DNA of 64,000 nucleotides from an uncultured Paracoccaceae bacterium (GCA_947496535.1 CANMDE010000005.1:208204-272203), one strand, 5' to 3'; positions 1 through 11,080 are shown, numbered from the stretch's first letter. Translations and numbers: made by a program. Notes: generated from the letters alone by a model not told the origin.

Positions 1-615
1 CTGACAGAAGCCGATGACGTCCTGCGCGGGTTGAATGCAGGTGGCGTCGACTACGTCACCAAGCCGATCGTTGTGGACGAATTGATCGCGCGTATCGGTG
101 TCCATATCGTCAACTCCAAACTCATCCAAAGCGCAAGGGATGCGCTGGATGTGTCGGGCAGATCCTTACTTGCGTTCAGTCAGTATGGAGACCTCGTTTG
201 GGGATCGAAATTGGCTCTGGCGGCGTTTGATATTCCGGCATCGGACGAAGCAACGCTGCGGCAATGGATGATGGACTGCATCCGCAAGCCAGTTTCTCAG
301 TTGTCGCCGCTGCAGCTGCATGGGTTGGAGTTCACCTATGTCGGTATCTCAAATTCTGAAGAAATCTTGATCAAGTTCAAGAGCACGGGCAGTGAAACCG
401 GCCAACAGGTTTTGACAAGGGAATTGTCACTGACCAGCCGGGAAGCCGAAGTGCTTTACTGGTTGACTATGGGCAAGACAAACAGGGACATCAGCGCCAT
501 CTTGGGGCTTAGCCCACGAACAGTGAACAAGCATCTTGAGCAGGTTTTCCAGAAAATGGGGGTCGACAACCGAACCTCGGCGGCTGTCGCGGCGGATAGA
601 ATACTGCACACTTGA
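1..615 (+). CDS. LuxR-type response regulator, 5'-truncated by window edge
   Basis: The reading frame is open from base 1, so the gene begins outside the window. The visible N-terminus is the end of a receiver domain: GVDYVTKP holds the conserved lysine that senses phosphorylation of the missing aspartate. About 100 residues of linker follow. The C-terminus is a LuxR/FixJ helix-turn-helix (LTSREAEVLYWLTMGKTNRD, then LSPRTVNKHLEQVFQKMGV), the DNA-binding domain. It is therefore the output half of a two-component system and should act as a cytoplasmic transcription factor. The partner kinase, the regulated genes and the phospho-acceptor aspartate are not visible. No terminator is obvious after the stop. 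Confidence 0.9.
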   Translation: MTEADDVLRGLNAGGVDYVTKPIVVDELIARIGVHIVNSKLIQSARDALDVSGRSLLAFSQYGDLVWGSKLALAAFDIPASDEATLRQWMMDCIRKPVSQLSPLQLHGLEFTYVGISNSEEILIKFKSTGSETGQQVLTRELSLTSREAEVLYWLTMGKTNRDISAILGLSPRTVNKHLEQVFQKMGVDNRTSAAVAADRILHT

Positions 616-1045
616 CCTTGATTAGGGTGTTCCTTTTCAAGGGCATTAATTCCTTCTGCCCGCTTGGGAACAAATCAAAGGGTAGCGTTCCTGGGACGAG
701 CGCTACTGAAAACTCGTTTTCGTAGGCCGCCTGGGGCTAGGCATCAAATTCAGCATTTGTACCAAGTCTAATTGGTTATTGCCAATGTCTGTTCTCAAAA
801 GAGCAACATCAAAATTTGCACCCGCAGCACAGGCCCGGTTTCCATACCTCATGGCAAAAGCCGTCCAAGCCAGGGTCTATCATTGTCGAATTGGGGCATA
901 GAATCTGATACCAGGGCATAGTCGGTGCATGCGGAAGGCCCCGAAGGTACCATAGTATGACACCTTTTGCGTGGTCATCACCCTTGGGAGTGGTGAGAGC
1001 TACTTCTGAAGAAAAGCGTATTCGTAATGTTTTACAAATAGTTAG
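616..1045. other. 430-bp intergenic stretch without a recognisable gene
   Basis: Between the response regulator and tRNA-Ser I see no convincing reading frame. Small frames here run through the tRNA on the opposite strand. A 6-bp hairpin (GTAGCG at 682-687 with CGCTAC at 701-706) is the only structure noticed and is too weak to name. A short untracked RNA cannot be excluded. Confidence 0.4.
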
Positions 1046-1135
1046 TGGCGGAGAGACAGGGATTCGAACCCTGGGTAGGCTTGCACCCACAACGGTTTTC
1101 GAGACCGCCCCGTTCGACCACTCCGGCACCTCTCC
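1046..1135 (-). tRNA. tRNA-Ser (anticodon CGA)
   Basis: The minus strand reads GGAGAGG at the 5' end. This pairs with TCTCTCC at the 3' end, followed by discriminator G and an encoded CCA. The anticodon loop is CT-CGA-AA on a GCGGT/ACCGT stem. A long variable arm and a GGTTCGAATCC T-arm are present, as expected for a class II serine tRNA. Length is 90 nt including CCA. It decodes UCG codons. Confidence 0.95.
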
Positions 1136-1278
1136 GAGCGGTTCTGCCGTCCTAATCGGCAAAAAACGGTTGCGCAAGTCAGAAAGCGGCTGGTTTTTGA
1201 CAATTCCGTCAGCTGCCTTGGACAATGCCGCGGAGGCCCCATATCAAGTTCAACAGATATATGACCAAGGATGATCCG

Positions 1279-2115
1279 ATGCGCTCTGTTCCTGCTCTTG
1301 TTTTTGCCGCCGCCATGAATGTCGTGGCCTTACCGGTTTTTGCTCAGACCGCCGAAGGCGAGGGCTCTGACGCCTTGTTTGATGCTTTGGCTTTACCAGA
1401 GATTTTGCAGATCATGCGGGACGAGGGGATCAGCCATGGGGAAACCATAGCGAGCGACATGTTCCCAAGCGGACCCAACGCCAGCTGGCCCGGCATGGTA
1501 TCAGACATCTATGACTTGGATCAGATGGAAGATCAGGTACGGACCTCCTTTGCGGTTGCGCTGGAAGGTGAAGATGTTGGCGAGATGGTTGATTTTTTCA
1601 CCACGGAACCTGGTGTTTCTATCGTAAACTTGGAGCTTGAGGCTCGTCGAGCACTTTTGAGTGATAAAACCGAAGAGGCCAGCAAAGATCGCGCTGCCAT
1701 TGCGATGTTGGATGAGACGCCACGCGCATTGATGGTCAAAGACTTTGTTGACGCCAATGATCTGGTTGAAACCAATGTCGTTGGCGCGTTGAATTCAAAC
1801 TACGCATTCATGACGGGGCTTATGGATGGTGGTGCCGTTGCTGATGGCATGACGGCCGAAACCGCACTGCAGTCAGTGCAGAGCCAGGAACCACAAATCC
1901 GCCAAGATACGACCGAATGGTTGTATGGGTTTTTATTGATGGCGTATGAGCCTGTGTCGGATGAAGACTTGCAGACCTATATCGATTTCTCAAAGACCGA
2001 AGCGGGGCAGGACCTGAATGCTGCCCTGCTGATGGCTTTTGACGATATGTTCAATGATGTTTCGCACCAGTTGGGTTTGGCGGCTTCGCAGTTTCTGATG
2101 TCTCAGGAGCTATAG
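1279..2115 (+). CDS. DUF2059-like exported protein
   Basis: This is a 278-residue protein with a signal peptide (MRSVPALVFAAAMNVVALPV, cleavage after FAQ). I chose ATG 1279 over the upstream in-frame ATG at 1225 because AAGGA lies 7 bases before it and because the signal peptide then starts properly. The mature protein is alpha-helical, with two copies of a motif of the type FSxTEAGxxL (FFTTEPGVSIVN near residue 100, FSKTEAGQDLNAAL near 240). That motif is typical of DUF2059 proteins. The biochemical role of the family is unknown. It is probably periplasmic. It converges with the Hint-domain gene downstream, with 18 bp between the stops. Confidence 0.6.
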   Translation: MRSVPALVFAAAMNVVALPVFAQTAEGEGSDALFDALALPEILQIMRDEGISHGETIASDMFPSGPNASWPGMVSDIYDLDQMEDQVRTSFAVALEGEDVGEMVDFFTTEPGVSIVNLELEARRALLSDKTEEASKDRAAIAMLDETPRALMVKDFVDANDLVETNVVGALNSNYAFMTGLMDGGAVADGMTAETALQSVQSQEPQIRQDTTEWLYGFLLMAYEPVSDEDLQTYIDFSKTEAGQDLNAALLMAFDDMFNDVSHQLGLAASQFLMSQEL

Positions 2116-2133
2116 AAAAGCTGCAGCCAAAAA

Positions 2134-3144
2134 TCACATGAAGGGCGCGAATAGTCGTCCTTCGAAACCGCGCGCTTCCGCTTTCGCCATGGTTGGAGTT
2201 TTTTCGTGGTCCGGCAGAAACTCCGGGAACAACTCGGCGATTTCTGCGGCCTGTGCGTTATCAAGGCACTCCATCGATTGCTTGGCCAAATAGAAACTTT
2301 CTGACAAGCAGTCATTCGCCCATATCAATTCATGCTGGTCGAACATGACGTGGATATAAGTCACGAAACCGCAGCTGTGTCGCCGGACGTTGCGATCATT
2401 GACCAGCGCTTTTGCCGCCACAAGTGTCTCGTCCATCCCTAACATAAGTTGTGGCATGGCGCCTGTCACAAGCATCCGATGGTTGGGTGAGACTAACAGA
2501 TCCCGGCTGGTCGCTAAAGTTCCCGCCTCAAAAAGGATGGGCGTCGCTTTTCCGACGGCAGGGACAGTTCGTTTCCCAATCCAACGAATGGGCCGAGCAC
2601 CGTGTTCAAGAGTGCAGACCAGATCCCCAGGCATTAAGGTGTCTATGAGTTGTTCACCATTCGGCGTGCGGATTGATGTACCGGACGTGAAACAAACGAA
2701 GGTGTCGTATGGGATGTCGGTGTTCCCAATGTTTGTTTCGCTCGTGAACACATATTGCTGACCCGGTACCATTGGGTCGTTTGTGACGAAAGCGGTTGTC
2801 GTATTGCTTCCACCGTTCCCAGCACCGATGGTGATCGAATACCCCGCAAAGCCATCATCTGTTGTTAAGACATAGTTGAGGATCACGGTGCTGCCTGCGG
2901 GGTAGGTGACACCATTGATCGTGACGGCCTGATCAAGCAATTGACCGGTATCGCCAATTTCTTCAAAATTACTGTCGTTATCGTCGATGACAATCTGCTG
3001 CGGACCGGCGCCCGTATTCAGCTGTAAATTGAAGTCTGGCGTCCCTTGCGCTATCGCGCCTGCCTCATTTGGCACTGCCTGATTGTCGCCAGTCGTGTCA
3101 AAATCCGAGGGGTCATAAACGTACTGTAGCGTAAATAGGGGCAA
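2134..3144 (-). CDS. Hint-domain (hedgehog/intein-type) protein
   Basis: The proposed start is TTG 3144 (protein begins M-PLFTLQYVYDPSD), with GAGG (minus strand) about 6 bases upstream. An in-frame ATG at 3198 would add 18 residues of poor sequence. The first 150 residues are acidic, Gly/Asn/Thr-rich and probably extracellular. A Hint fold starts at about Cys151 (CFTSGTSIRTPNGEQ, then LMPGDLV). The later block SPNHRMLV carries the conserved Asn-His of splicing domains. No C-extein or terminal Asn-Ser/Cys is seen, so this is not a splicing intein. Such proteins are common in Rhodobacteraceae and function is unproved. There is no classical signal peptide; type I export is possible. A second member lies at 32892-33923. 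Confidence 0.7.
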   Translation of the reverse strand: MPLFTLQYVYDPSDFDTTGDNQAVPNEAGAIAQGTPDFNLQLNTGAGPQQIVIDDNDSNFEEIGDTGQLLDQAVTINGVTYPAGSTVILNYVLTTDDGFAGYSITIGAGNGGSNTTTAFVTNDPMVPGQQYVFTSETNIGNTDIPYDTFVCFTSGTSIRTPNGEQLIDTLMPGDLVCTLEHGARPIRWIGKRTVPAVGKATPILFEAGTLATSRDLLVSPNHRMLVTGAMPQLMLGMDETLVAAKALVNDRNVRRHSCGFVTYIHVMFDQHELIWANDCLSESFYLAKQSMECLDNAQAAEIAELFPEFLPDHEKTPTMAKAEARGFEGRLFAPFM

Positions 3145-3214
3145 TGTAACCTCACAATAAACTATGACGAGACTACCCCGTAAGGGTTTCATCTTCAACG
3201 TTTAATGCGTTGCT

Positions 3215-3541
3215 CTAACCACCATAGACTGTCAACGCCGTCACCAAAGCACCTGGGTTCTCGTTATAAAGTGGTAGATCAGACTGTAATTGCAGCACTC
3301 TGGCTGGTCGTTCGTTTTCTGGAACGTCTGCAAGGTTGAACGCTTCATTCAATTGCGGCCCATTGCCAGCATCGATTTGGGTCAGAATGGCGTCGTAGTT
3401 GGTTTTGACGAACAACTCTACCGCGCCCCGGTTTTCGGAGTAAGCGGTGGTTTCTTCCGGTGTCGCGATGCCGGGAATGGGAAGCCAGACGTCTTCCGCA
3501 CAAGCGGGCAGGGTAAGCAGGCTGAACCAGATGTAGCGCAT
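3215..3541 (-). CDS. small exported protein of unknown function (108 aa)
   Basis: ATG 3541 is chosen because it opens a short hydrophobic leader (MRYIWFSLLTLPACAEDVW) and has GGTGA upstream on the minus strand. Longer in-frame starts run into the rplU promoter and leader. LPAC may be a lipobox, which would make this a lipoprotein, but cleavage at ACA-ED is equally possible. The mature part (about 93 residues) is acidic and helical, contains AELFVKTNYDAIL-like sequence and ends ALVTALTVYGG. I do not recognise the family. It is transcribed toward the Hint-domain gene and could be co-transcribed with it, since only about 70 bp separate its stop from TTG 3144. Confidence 0.55.
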   Translation of the reverse strand: MRYIWFSLLTLPACAEDVWLPIPGIATPEETTAYSENRGAVELFVKTNYDAILTQIDAGNGPQLNEAFNLADVPENERPARVLQLQSDLPLYNENPGALVTALTVYGG

Positions 3542-3562
3542 AGGGATTTTCACCAATAATAC

Positions 3563-3591
3563 TTGACTTGAAACCATATTGGTCAGATAAG
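3563..3591 (+). promoter_or_regulatory. possible sigma70 promoter for rplU-rpmA
   Basis: TTGACT (3563-3568), a 17-bp spacer and GATAAG (3586-3591) lie 126 bp before rplU. The match is by eye only. It overlaps the 5' end of the divergent small gene. Confidence 0.3.
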
Positions 3592-3716
3592 CCGCCATCC
3601 CGGCAAGGTGTTTGCCGAGGGTTATGCGAAAACTCGCCCACTGGGCGCGCTGTCCAAAGGCTTTAACGCCCAGATCACTGGGGGCCTCAGAGACGCGGTA
3701 AATGAAGGAAAACCAT

Positions 3717-4403
3717 ATGTTTGCGGTTCTAAAAACCGGCGGCAAGCAGTATAAAGTGGCCTCTGGCGACGTATTGCGTGTCGAAAAGCTGGCAGCACAA
3801 GCTGGCGACAAAGTTCAATTCAATGATATTCTGATGATCGGCAGCACAGTCGGCACACCTTTGGTTGAAGGTGCTGGCGTGCAGGCTGAAGTGATCGATC
3901 AGATCAAGGGCGAAAAGACGATCAACTTCGTCAAGCGTCGCCGGAAACACGGCAGTCAGCGCAAGAAGGGCCATCGTCAGCAGCTGACACTGGTACGTAT
4001 TGCCGACATCCTTGAAAAGGGTGCTGACAAGTCCGGTGTTATGGCAGCTGTTTCTGGCGCCGGTGTTGTTGCTGCTCCTGCAGCGGCTAAGCCAGCCAAG
4101 AAAGCGGCACCTAAGAAGGCTGAAGCCCCCAAGAAAGCTGAGGCTCCTAAGAAAGAAGCCAAGGCTGAAAAGCCAAAGGCAGCGCCGAAAAAAGCTGAAG
4201 CTGGTGCAGACGATCTGACGAAGATCAGCGGCGTTGGTCCGGTTATCGTCAAGAAGCTGCATGCACTTGGCGTGACAACATTCGCTCAGATCGCCGCATG
4301 GACGCCTGAGGATGTGGCTGCTATGGACGAGAAACTAAACTTCAAAGGTCGCATCGACCGCGATGAGTGGCTCAAGCAAGCCGCAGAATTCGCTAAAGGT
4401 TAA
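3717..4403 (+). CDS. rplU: 50S ribosomal protein L21 with C-terminal HhH extension
   Basis: Residues 1-103 are a standard L21 ([18 protein letters not shown] at the N-terminus and [19 protein letters not shown] near 73-91), which binds 23S rRNA in the large subunit. E. coli L21 ends there. This protein is 228 residues long. Residues 104-162 are an Ala/Lys/Pro linker with repeated PKKAEA units. Residues 165-228 form a helix-hairpin-helix-like module ([20 protein letters not shown], then [14 protein letters not shown]). The same module is attached to several alphaproteobacterial proteins, including some NuoE homologues; its role is not established. ATG 3717 matches the family start, and the upstream ATG at 3702 is rejected. 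rpmA follows after 11 bp. Confidence 0.95.
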   Translation: MFAVLKTGGKQYKVASGDVLRVEKLAAQAGDKVQFNDILMIGSTVGTPLVEGAGVQAEVIDQIKGEKTINFVKRRRKHGSQRKKGHRQQLTLVRIADILEKGADKSGVMAAVSGAGVVAAPAAAKPAKKAAPKKAEAPKKAEAPKKEAKAEKPKAAPKKAEAGADDLTKISGVGPVIVKKLHALGVTTFAQIAAWTPEDVAAMDEKLNFKGRIDRDEWLKQAAEFAKG

Positions 4404-4414
4404 GGAGAGACCAA

Positions 4415-4684
4415 ATGGCACATAAAAAAGCAGGCGGTTCATCCCGTAACGGGCGCGACTCAGCTGGTCGCCGCCTTGGCGTAAAAAAATTCGGTGGCGA
4501 AGACGTGATCGCTGGCAACATCATCATGCGTCAGCGTGGCACAAAGATGTGGCCAGGCACAGGCGTTGGCATGGGAAAAGATCACACGATCTTTGCCACC
4601 ATCAATGGCGCTGTGAAATTCCACAAAGGCCTTAAAGGCCGAACCTTTATTTCGGTTCTCCCAGTGGCGGAGGCCGCGGAGTAA
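4415..4684 (+). CDS. rpmA: 50S ribosomal protein L27
   Basis: The 89-residue protein begins [20 protein letters not shown], the classic L27 N-terminus that reaches the peptidyl-transferase centre, followed by [20 protein letters not shown]. The length is normal and there is no N-terminal cleavage extension of the Firmicutes type. GGAGAGACC precedes the ATG. It forms an operon with rplU and ends at a strong terminator. Confidence 0.98.
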   Translation: MAHKKAGGSSRNGRDSAGRRLGVKKFGGEDVIAGNIIMRQRGTKMWPGTGVGMGKDHTIFATINGAVKFHKGLKGRTFISVLPVAEAAE

Positions 4685-4710
4685 GCCGAAAAACTCAGGT
4701 AACGTATTTG

Positions 4711-4742
4711 AGGGGATCGGTGAACACCGATCCCCTTTTTTT
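4711..4742 (+). terminator. rho-independent terminator of rplU-rpmA
   Basis: GGGGATCGGTG pairs perfectly with CACCGATCCCC across a 2-base loop and is followed by a run of T. It lies 27 bp after the rpmA stop. Confidence 0.92.
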
Positions 4743-4811
4743 ATTCATAGTTTCGCCACCATGTTGGGGTAGGGCTGCGGAATACGAGTGTTGTTTTCGA
4801 GGAGGAAAGCA

Positions 4812-5354
4812 ATGAGACATGAGGAAATCACCGTGCAGGACACGATCTACGCTGATCGGTTCGTTATGCGTCCATGCCGCAAGTCAGATGCTGGTCTGAT
4901 TGCGATGTATGCTGCTGACGACCGTGTGGCCCGTGGTACCCGCGCGATGCCTCATCCTCTTCCCCCTGGCACGGTTGAGGCCATGATCGAGCGCGCCAGT
5001 AGGCCAAGCCGGACGGAAGATGTCTGGGTCATCGATGGTTCGGCGCACGGCCATGCAGAGGCTTTGGGGCTGATTTCACTGGAGCGGATGGATCGCGACC
5101 AGTCAGAAGTGTTTTTCTGGATCGCGCCAGCATTCTGGAACACGGGCTTTGCAACAGAGGCTTTGCGCAAGCTGATCGTCGCTGATCCGCATCGATCCGA
5201 CCGCATTTTTGCAGAGGTGTTTCAGGACAATCCTGGCTCTGCCCGCGTGCTCACGAATTGTGGCTTTGACTATCTGGGCGATGCAGAGGCATTCTCGGTG
5301 GCACGCAATGCTACGGTGCCGACATGGACATACACGATGAAAATGGGGCAGTAG
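4812..5354 (+). CDS. GNAT family N-acetyltransferase (first of three)
   Basis: This is a 180-residue protein. ATG 4812 is chosen because GAGGAGG lies just upstream; the in-frame GTG at 4788 lies before that Shine-Dalgarno. It has the layout of RimJ/RimL-type GNATs: a beta strand DRFVMRPCRKSDAGL, the central FFWIAPAFWNTGFATEAL (acetyl-CoA binding motif A, a variant of the Q/RxxGxG/A loop) near 105-120, and the terminal motif NPGSARVLTNCGFDYLG. GNATs transfer the acetyl group of acetyl-CoA to an amine; the substrate here is unknown. The next gene overlaps it by 31 bp, so the set is probably translationally coupled. Confidence 0.85.
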   Translation: MRHEEITVQDTIYADRFVMRPCRKSDAGLIAMYAADDRVARGTRAMPHPLPPGTVEAMIERASRPSRTEDVWVIDGSAHGHAEALGLISLERMDRDQSEVFFWIAPAFWNTGFATEALRKLIVADPHRSDRIFAEVFQDNPGSARVLTNCGFDYLGDAEAFSVARNATVPTWTYTMKMGQ

Positions 5355-5857
5355 CTGTCCCCACGCTATATACCGAACGTCTGAGCCTGCGCGCGCCCAC
5401 AATGCGCGACGCGCGGGTCATCACGAAAGCGATCAACAACATCAATATCAGCCGTTGGCTGACTGTGGTGCCTTTCCCGTATGGAATCACCGATGCGGAA
5501 TGGTTCATCAACGAAAACCTGAAGGGCCGGTTCAGGGCCCATTTGATCTGGCAGAATGATGTGTTGATTGGGACCGTCGGTCTGGATGATGAACTTGGCT
5601 ACTGGCTGGTTGAGGACGCTTGGGGCAAGGGCTATGCGACCGAGGCTTGCAGGGCAGTGATTGCGCATCATTTTGCGACGACTGACAATGATCTTATCAA
5701 ATCCAGCTATTTTGTTGAAAACAATGCATCCCGTAATGTTCTGACAAAGCTTTGTTTTGTCGATGTCGGCGCGCATGTGCATCATTCGGTGGCCCGGGGC
5801 GAGGATGTGCCCGGCCGCAGTATGGAACTGTCGCGCGAACGCTGGAATAGCCTCTAA
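5324..5857 (+). CDS. GNAT family N-acetyltransferase (second of three)
   Basis: This is a 177-residue protein starting inside the end of the first acetyltransferase gene. Conserved parts are TERLSLRAPTMRDARVI at the start, GYWLVEDAWGKGYATEACRA near 93-112 (motif A, acetyl-CoA pyrophosphate loop) and ENNASRNVLTKLCFVDVG near 132-149. The Shine-Dalgarno sequence before ATG 5324 is weak, which fits coupling to the upstream gene. The protein resembles its neighbours across the whole length, which suggests local duplication. The substrate is unknown; RimJ/RimL-like proteins modify ribosomal protein N-termini, but that cannot be read from the sequence. Confidence 0.85.
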   Translation: MDIHDENGAVAVPTLYTERLSLRAPTMRDARVITKAINNINISRWLTVVPFPYGITDAEWFINENLKGRFRAHLIWQNDVLIGTVGLDDELGYWLVEDAWGKGYATEACRAVIAHHFATTDNDLIKSSYFVENNASRNVLTKLCFVDVGAHVHHSVARGEDVPGRSMELSRERWNSL

Positions 5858-5858
5858 A

Positions 5859-6359
5859 ATGGTTGAACTGAAGTATCGGGATATCCGCCCCGGCGATCTA
5901 ACTGATTTGACCGAAGTGGCTTCTGATTGGTCGGTTGTTCGTCAGTTGGGTGGCTGGCCATGGCCACCTGAACCGGAGTTCACCAAATCCCGGTGCCAAC
6001 CTTATGACGGCGACGGGTTTGTCTGGGCTATCTGCATTGATGACAAACTTTATGGCACCATTGGCGTTACCGGCGGTGATCTTGGCTACATGCTTAACCC
6101 TGTTGTGCACGGAAAAGGTATTGCGACCAAGGCCACTGAGGCTGCGGTCGCCCATGCCTATGCCACGCAGGATCGCGATGTAATCACCGGTTCAACCTGG
6201 TACGACAATCCCGCCTCAGCCCGTGTGTTGGGGAAACTGGGATTCGTGCATTGGCAAACCCGCTATGTCCGTAGCAAGGCGCGTGGCTTTCCGGTGCTGG
6301 TCCACCATCGCAAGCTCACCCGTGAAACATGGCAGCGCTTGAGAAGCGCGGCGCAATAG
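5859..6359 (+). CDS. GNAT family N-acetyltransferase (third of three)
   Basis: This is a 166-residue protein. ATG 5859 comes directly after the preceding stop (TAA 5855-5857), so the longer frame from 5757 is rejected. Motifs: IRPGDLTDLTEVASDWSVVR at the start, LGYMLNPVVHGKGIATKATE (acetyl-CoA loop HGKGIA) and NPASARVLGKLGFVHWQT. Same family as the two genes before it. It is followed after 39 bp by obgE, so the three enzymes sit between ribosomal protein genes and a ribosome-associated GTPase. That context is suggestive of ribosome modification but is not proof. Confidence 0.85.
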   Translation: MVELKYRDIRPGDLTDLTEVASDWSVVRQLGGWPWPPEPEFTKSRCQPYDGDGFVWAICIDDKLYGTIGVTGGDLGYMLNPVVHGKGIATKATEAAVAHAYATQDRDVITGSTWYDNPASARVLGKLGFVHWQTRYVRSKARGFPVLVHHRKLTRETWQRLRSAAQ

Positions 6360-6395
6360 ATTATCGCCTCCGCTGAACAACCCCGGAAAGCGTAA

Positions 6396-8539
<2,144 letters not shown>

Positions 8540-8549
8540 GGAAAGACAG

Positions 8550-9815
8550 ATGAACGACCATGATGTGATCGGACCCATGATGGCGCAAATCGGGGCGGAC
8601 GCGCAGGCCGCGGCGGCGGTTTTGGCAACTGCGAGCGCGGAGACCAAGGCGCAGGCGTTGAACGATGCAGCCGATGCCGTCTGGGATCAGCGCGACGCCA
8701 TCATTGTTGCAAACAAGAAAGACCTCGCATTTGGGGCTGATAAGGGCCTGTCGCCGGCGATGATGGACCGCTTGATGCTGAATGAGGATCGTATTCAGGG
8801 GATGGTTGATGGTCTTCGCGCGGTAGCTGCGCAGACCGATCCCGTGGGCGAAGTGACCGAGGAATGGACCCAACCTAACGGTCTTCATATTCAAAGGGTT
8901 CGTACGCCTATTGGCGTGATCGGTGTGATCTACGAAAGCCGCCCCAACGTGACCGCAGATGCAGGTGCGCTTTGCCTGAAATCCGGCAATGCCGTGATCC
9001 TGCGCGGCGGATCCGAAAGTTTTCATTCTTCTGGGGCTATTCATGCATGTCTGGCCAAGGGCCTCGCATCGGCTGGCCTGCCTGAAACGGCCATCCAGTT
9101 GGTTCCTACCCGTGATCGGGCTGCCGTGACCGCCATGTTGCAAGCGCAGGACCATATTGATGTGATTGTGCCTCGGGGTGGTAAGGGCCTTGTTGGGCTT
9201 GTTCAACGCGAGGCTCGTGTTCCTGTATTTGCACATCTGGAAGGCATCTGCCACGTCTATGTGGATGGCGCCGCCGACGTCGCCAAGGCCCGTGCCGTGC
9301 TTGTAAATGCCAAGGCCCGGCGCACTGGTATTTGCGGATCTGCCGAGACTGTTCTGGTCGATCAGGCGTTTTTCGACAAACACGGCGATGTCCTGACACT
9401 TGATCTGTTGAAGGCTGGCGTCGAAGTGCGGGCTGAAGGGCAACTTGCCAACACTCCCGGCACGACAAAGGCGCAGGCTGAGGATTTCGGTCAAGAGTTC
9501 CTCGATATGATCATCGCTGCCAAAATAGTGGATGGGGTTGATGAGGCCATCGCCCACATCAAAAAATACGGATCTAACCACACCGACGCGATCATTACCG
9601 AGGATGACGCGGTGGCCGACCGTTTTTTCCGCCATCTTGATAGTGCGATCCTGATGCGCAACGCATCAACCCAGTTCGCCGATGGGGGAGAGTTCGGCAT
9701 GGGTGCCGAGATCGGTATAGCCACCGGCAAACTGCATGCGCGGGGCCCTGTCGGAGCCGTGCAGTTAACTAGCTTCAAATATCTGGTGACAGGCGACGGG
9801 GCTGTGCGACCGTAG
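8550..9815 (+). CDS. proA: gamma-glutamyl phosphate reductase
   Basis: This is a 421-residue NADPH-dependent enzyme that reduces glutamyl 5-phosphate to glutamate semialdehyde, the second step of proline synthesis. It belongs to the aldehyde dehydrogenase fold: [20 protein letters not shown] near 128-147, the signature [12 protein letters not shown] near 208, and catalytic Cys262 in [14 protein letters not shown] 8550 is chosen because of the upstream AGGAAAG and because the longer frame overlaps proB. The very similar length to E. coli ProA (417) supports completeness. Confidence 0.97.
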   Translation: MNDHDVIGPMMAQIGADAQAAAAVLATASAETKAQALNDAADAVWDQRDAIIVANKKDLAFGADKGLSPAMMDRLMLNEDRIQGMVDGLRAVAAQTDPVGEVTEEWTQPNGLHIQRVRTPIGVIGVIYESRPNVTADAGALCLKSGNAVILRGGSESFHSSGAIHACLAKGLASAGLPETAIQLVPTRDRAAVTAMLQAQDHIDVIVPRGGKGLVGLVQREARVPVFAHLEGICHVYVDGAADVAKARAVLVNAKARRTGICGSAETVLVDQAFFDKHGDVLTLDLLKAGVEVRAEGQLANTPGTTKAQAEDFGQEFLDMIIAAKIVDGVDEAIAHIKKYGSNHTDAIITEDDAVADRFFRHLDSAILMRNASTQFADGGEFGMGAEIGIATGKLHARGPVGAVQLTSFKYLVTGDGAVRP

Positions 9816-9942
9816 CAAGACGGCTGCGGTACCCCTCTCCGTTGAATTTCTGCTTCCAAAAACCATCAACATGCGTCGTGCTGACGCTTGCAGCCGCGTC
9901 CCGGCACCCCTACGTTCCGCGCAACTGAGGACGGAGACTTCC

Positions 9943-11079
9943 ATGGCCACAAAACGCAACATCTTTGAAGAGGTCGGCGACACTCCAAAGCAAACCGCAG
10001 CACCCGGCGTCATTGACCGGGCCGGGCAGGGCGCGCGAGGCGCTATTCGCATTTGGCTAATGGTTCTCTTTGCGCTTGTGGTTCTGATGATTGCTGTTGG
10101 TGGACTGACCCGATTGACCGATAGCGGACTGTCCATCACCGAATGGCAGCCTGTCACCGGAGCGCTGCCGCCAATGTCAGAGGTGGAGTGGACGGTCGAG
10201 TTCGACAAATACCGCGCCATTCCCGAATACCAGTTGCAAAACAAGGGGATGAGCCTTGCAGAGTTCAAGGTCATCTACTGGTGGGAATGGGGACACCGAC
10301 AATTGGGCCGGGTGATTGGGCTCGTCTGGGCCGCCGGGTTCGTGTTCTTTCTTGCCACCAAGAAAATCCCTACCGGTTGGACCGGTCGGTTGTTGTTCAT
10401 TGGCGCTTTGGGTGGTTTGCAGGGGGCCATTGGCTGGTGGATGGTGTCGTCTGGACTTGAAGAAGGAATGCTTGATGTCGCGTCCTACCGGTTGGCCACG
10501 CATCTGGGGCTGGCCTTTGTGATACTGGGGTTCATCGTTTGGTATGTGTATCGTCTGGGGCGCACGCAGGCGGAACTACTACAGGCGCGGCGCAGCGGCG
10601 ATGGTGGTCTGGTTAATGTTTCGAACGTCTTGGTTGGCTTTGCTTTCGTCCAAATTCTGATCGGTGCGCTGGTTGCCGGCATTGACGCCGGGCGTGCCTA
10701 TCCCGACTGGCCGCTGATGGCAGGGGGCTTCTTGCCACCCGAACCCTTCGGCTTGGCACCGGTCTGGCGCAACTTTTTTGAGGATGCCGGGTTGGTGCAA
10801 TTCATGCATAGGATGGCTGGTTATGTCTTGTTTCTATTCGGTGTTTTTGTCTGGCTGCGCGCCAGAAAGTCTGCCAACCGGCGTACGCAGGCCGCGTTCA
10901 ACATGATCATGGCAATGATGTTCATTCAGGTCGTGCTGGGTATTGTGACCGTCATCTACTCTGCCCCGTGGCACGTGGCGATTGTTCATCAGTTCGGGGC
11001 GGTTCTACTCTGGGCGATGATCCTGCGGGGGCGGTTCCTGGCCCAATACCCGATTGCACAATCTGTAAGAGGCGCTTGA
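9943..11079 (+). CDS. ctaA: heme A synthase (COX15/CtaA)
   Basis: This is a 378-residue inner-membrane protein with about eight hydrophobic helices. It converts heme O to heme A for aa3-type cytochrome oxidase. Visible marks are GGLTRLTDSGLSITEWQPV (first helix and loop), YWWEWGHRQLGRVIG (heme-ligand His), YRLATHLGLAF and FMHRMAGYVL, then VHQFGAVLLW, giving the four conserved histidines of type 2 (alphaproteobacterial/mitochondrial) enzymes. ATG 9943 follows GGAG; the frame could open at 9871 but without a good ribosome-binding site. The M32 peptidase gene begins 1 bp after the stop. Confidence 0.95.
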   Translation: MATKRNIFEEVGDTPKQTAAPGVIDRAGQGARGAIRIWLMVLFALVVLMIAVGGLTRLTDSGLSITEWQPVTGALPPMSEVEWTVEFDKYRAIPEYQLQNKGMSLAEFKVIYWWEWGHRQLGRVIGLVWAAGFVFFLATKKIPTGWTGRLLFIGALGGLQGAIGWWMVSSGLEEGMLDVASYRLATHLGLAFVILGFIVWYVYRLGRTQAELLQARRSGDGGLVNVSNVLVGFAFVQILIGALVAGIDAGRAYPDWPLMAGGFLPPEPFGLAPVWRNFFEDAGLVQFMHRMAGYVLFLFGVFVWLRARKSANRRTQAAFNMIMAMMFIQVVLGIVTVIYSAPWHVAIVHQFGAVLLWAMILRGRFLAQYPIAQSVRGA

Positions 11080-11080
11080 G

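Noticed and set aside
957..1274. Rightward and leftward reading frames through 957-1274
   Set aside because: They run through tRNA-Ser and have no ribosome-binding site or family match.
3195..3230. tRNA D-arm-like string (minus strand GGTGGTTAGAGCAACGC)
   Set aside because: It is the end of the small exported protein gene (GGT GGT stop) plus a few bases. No anticodon or T-arm follows.
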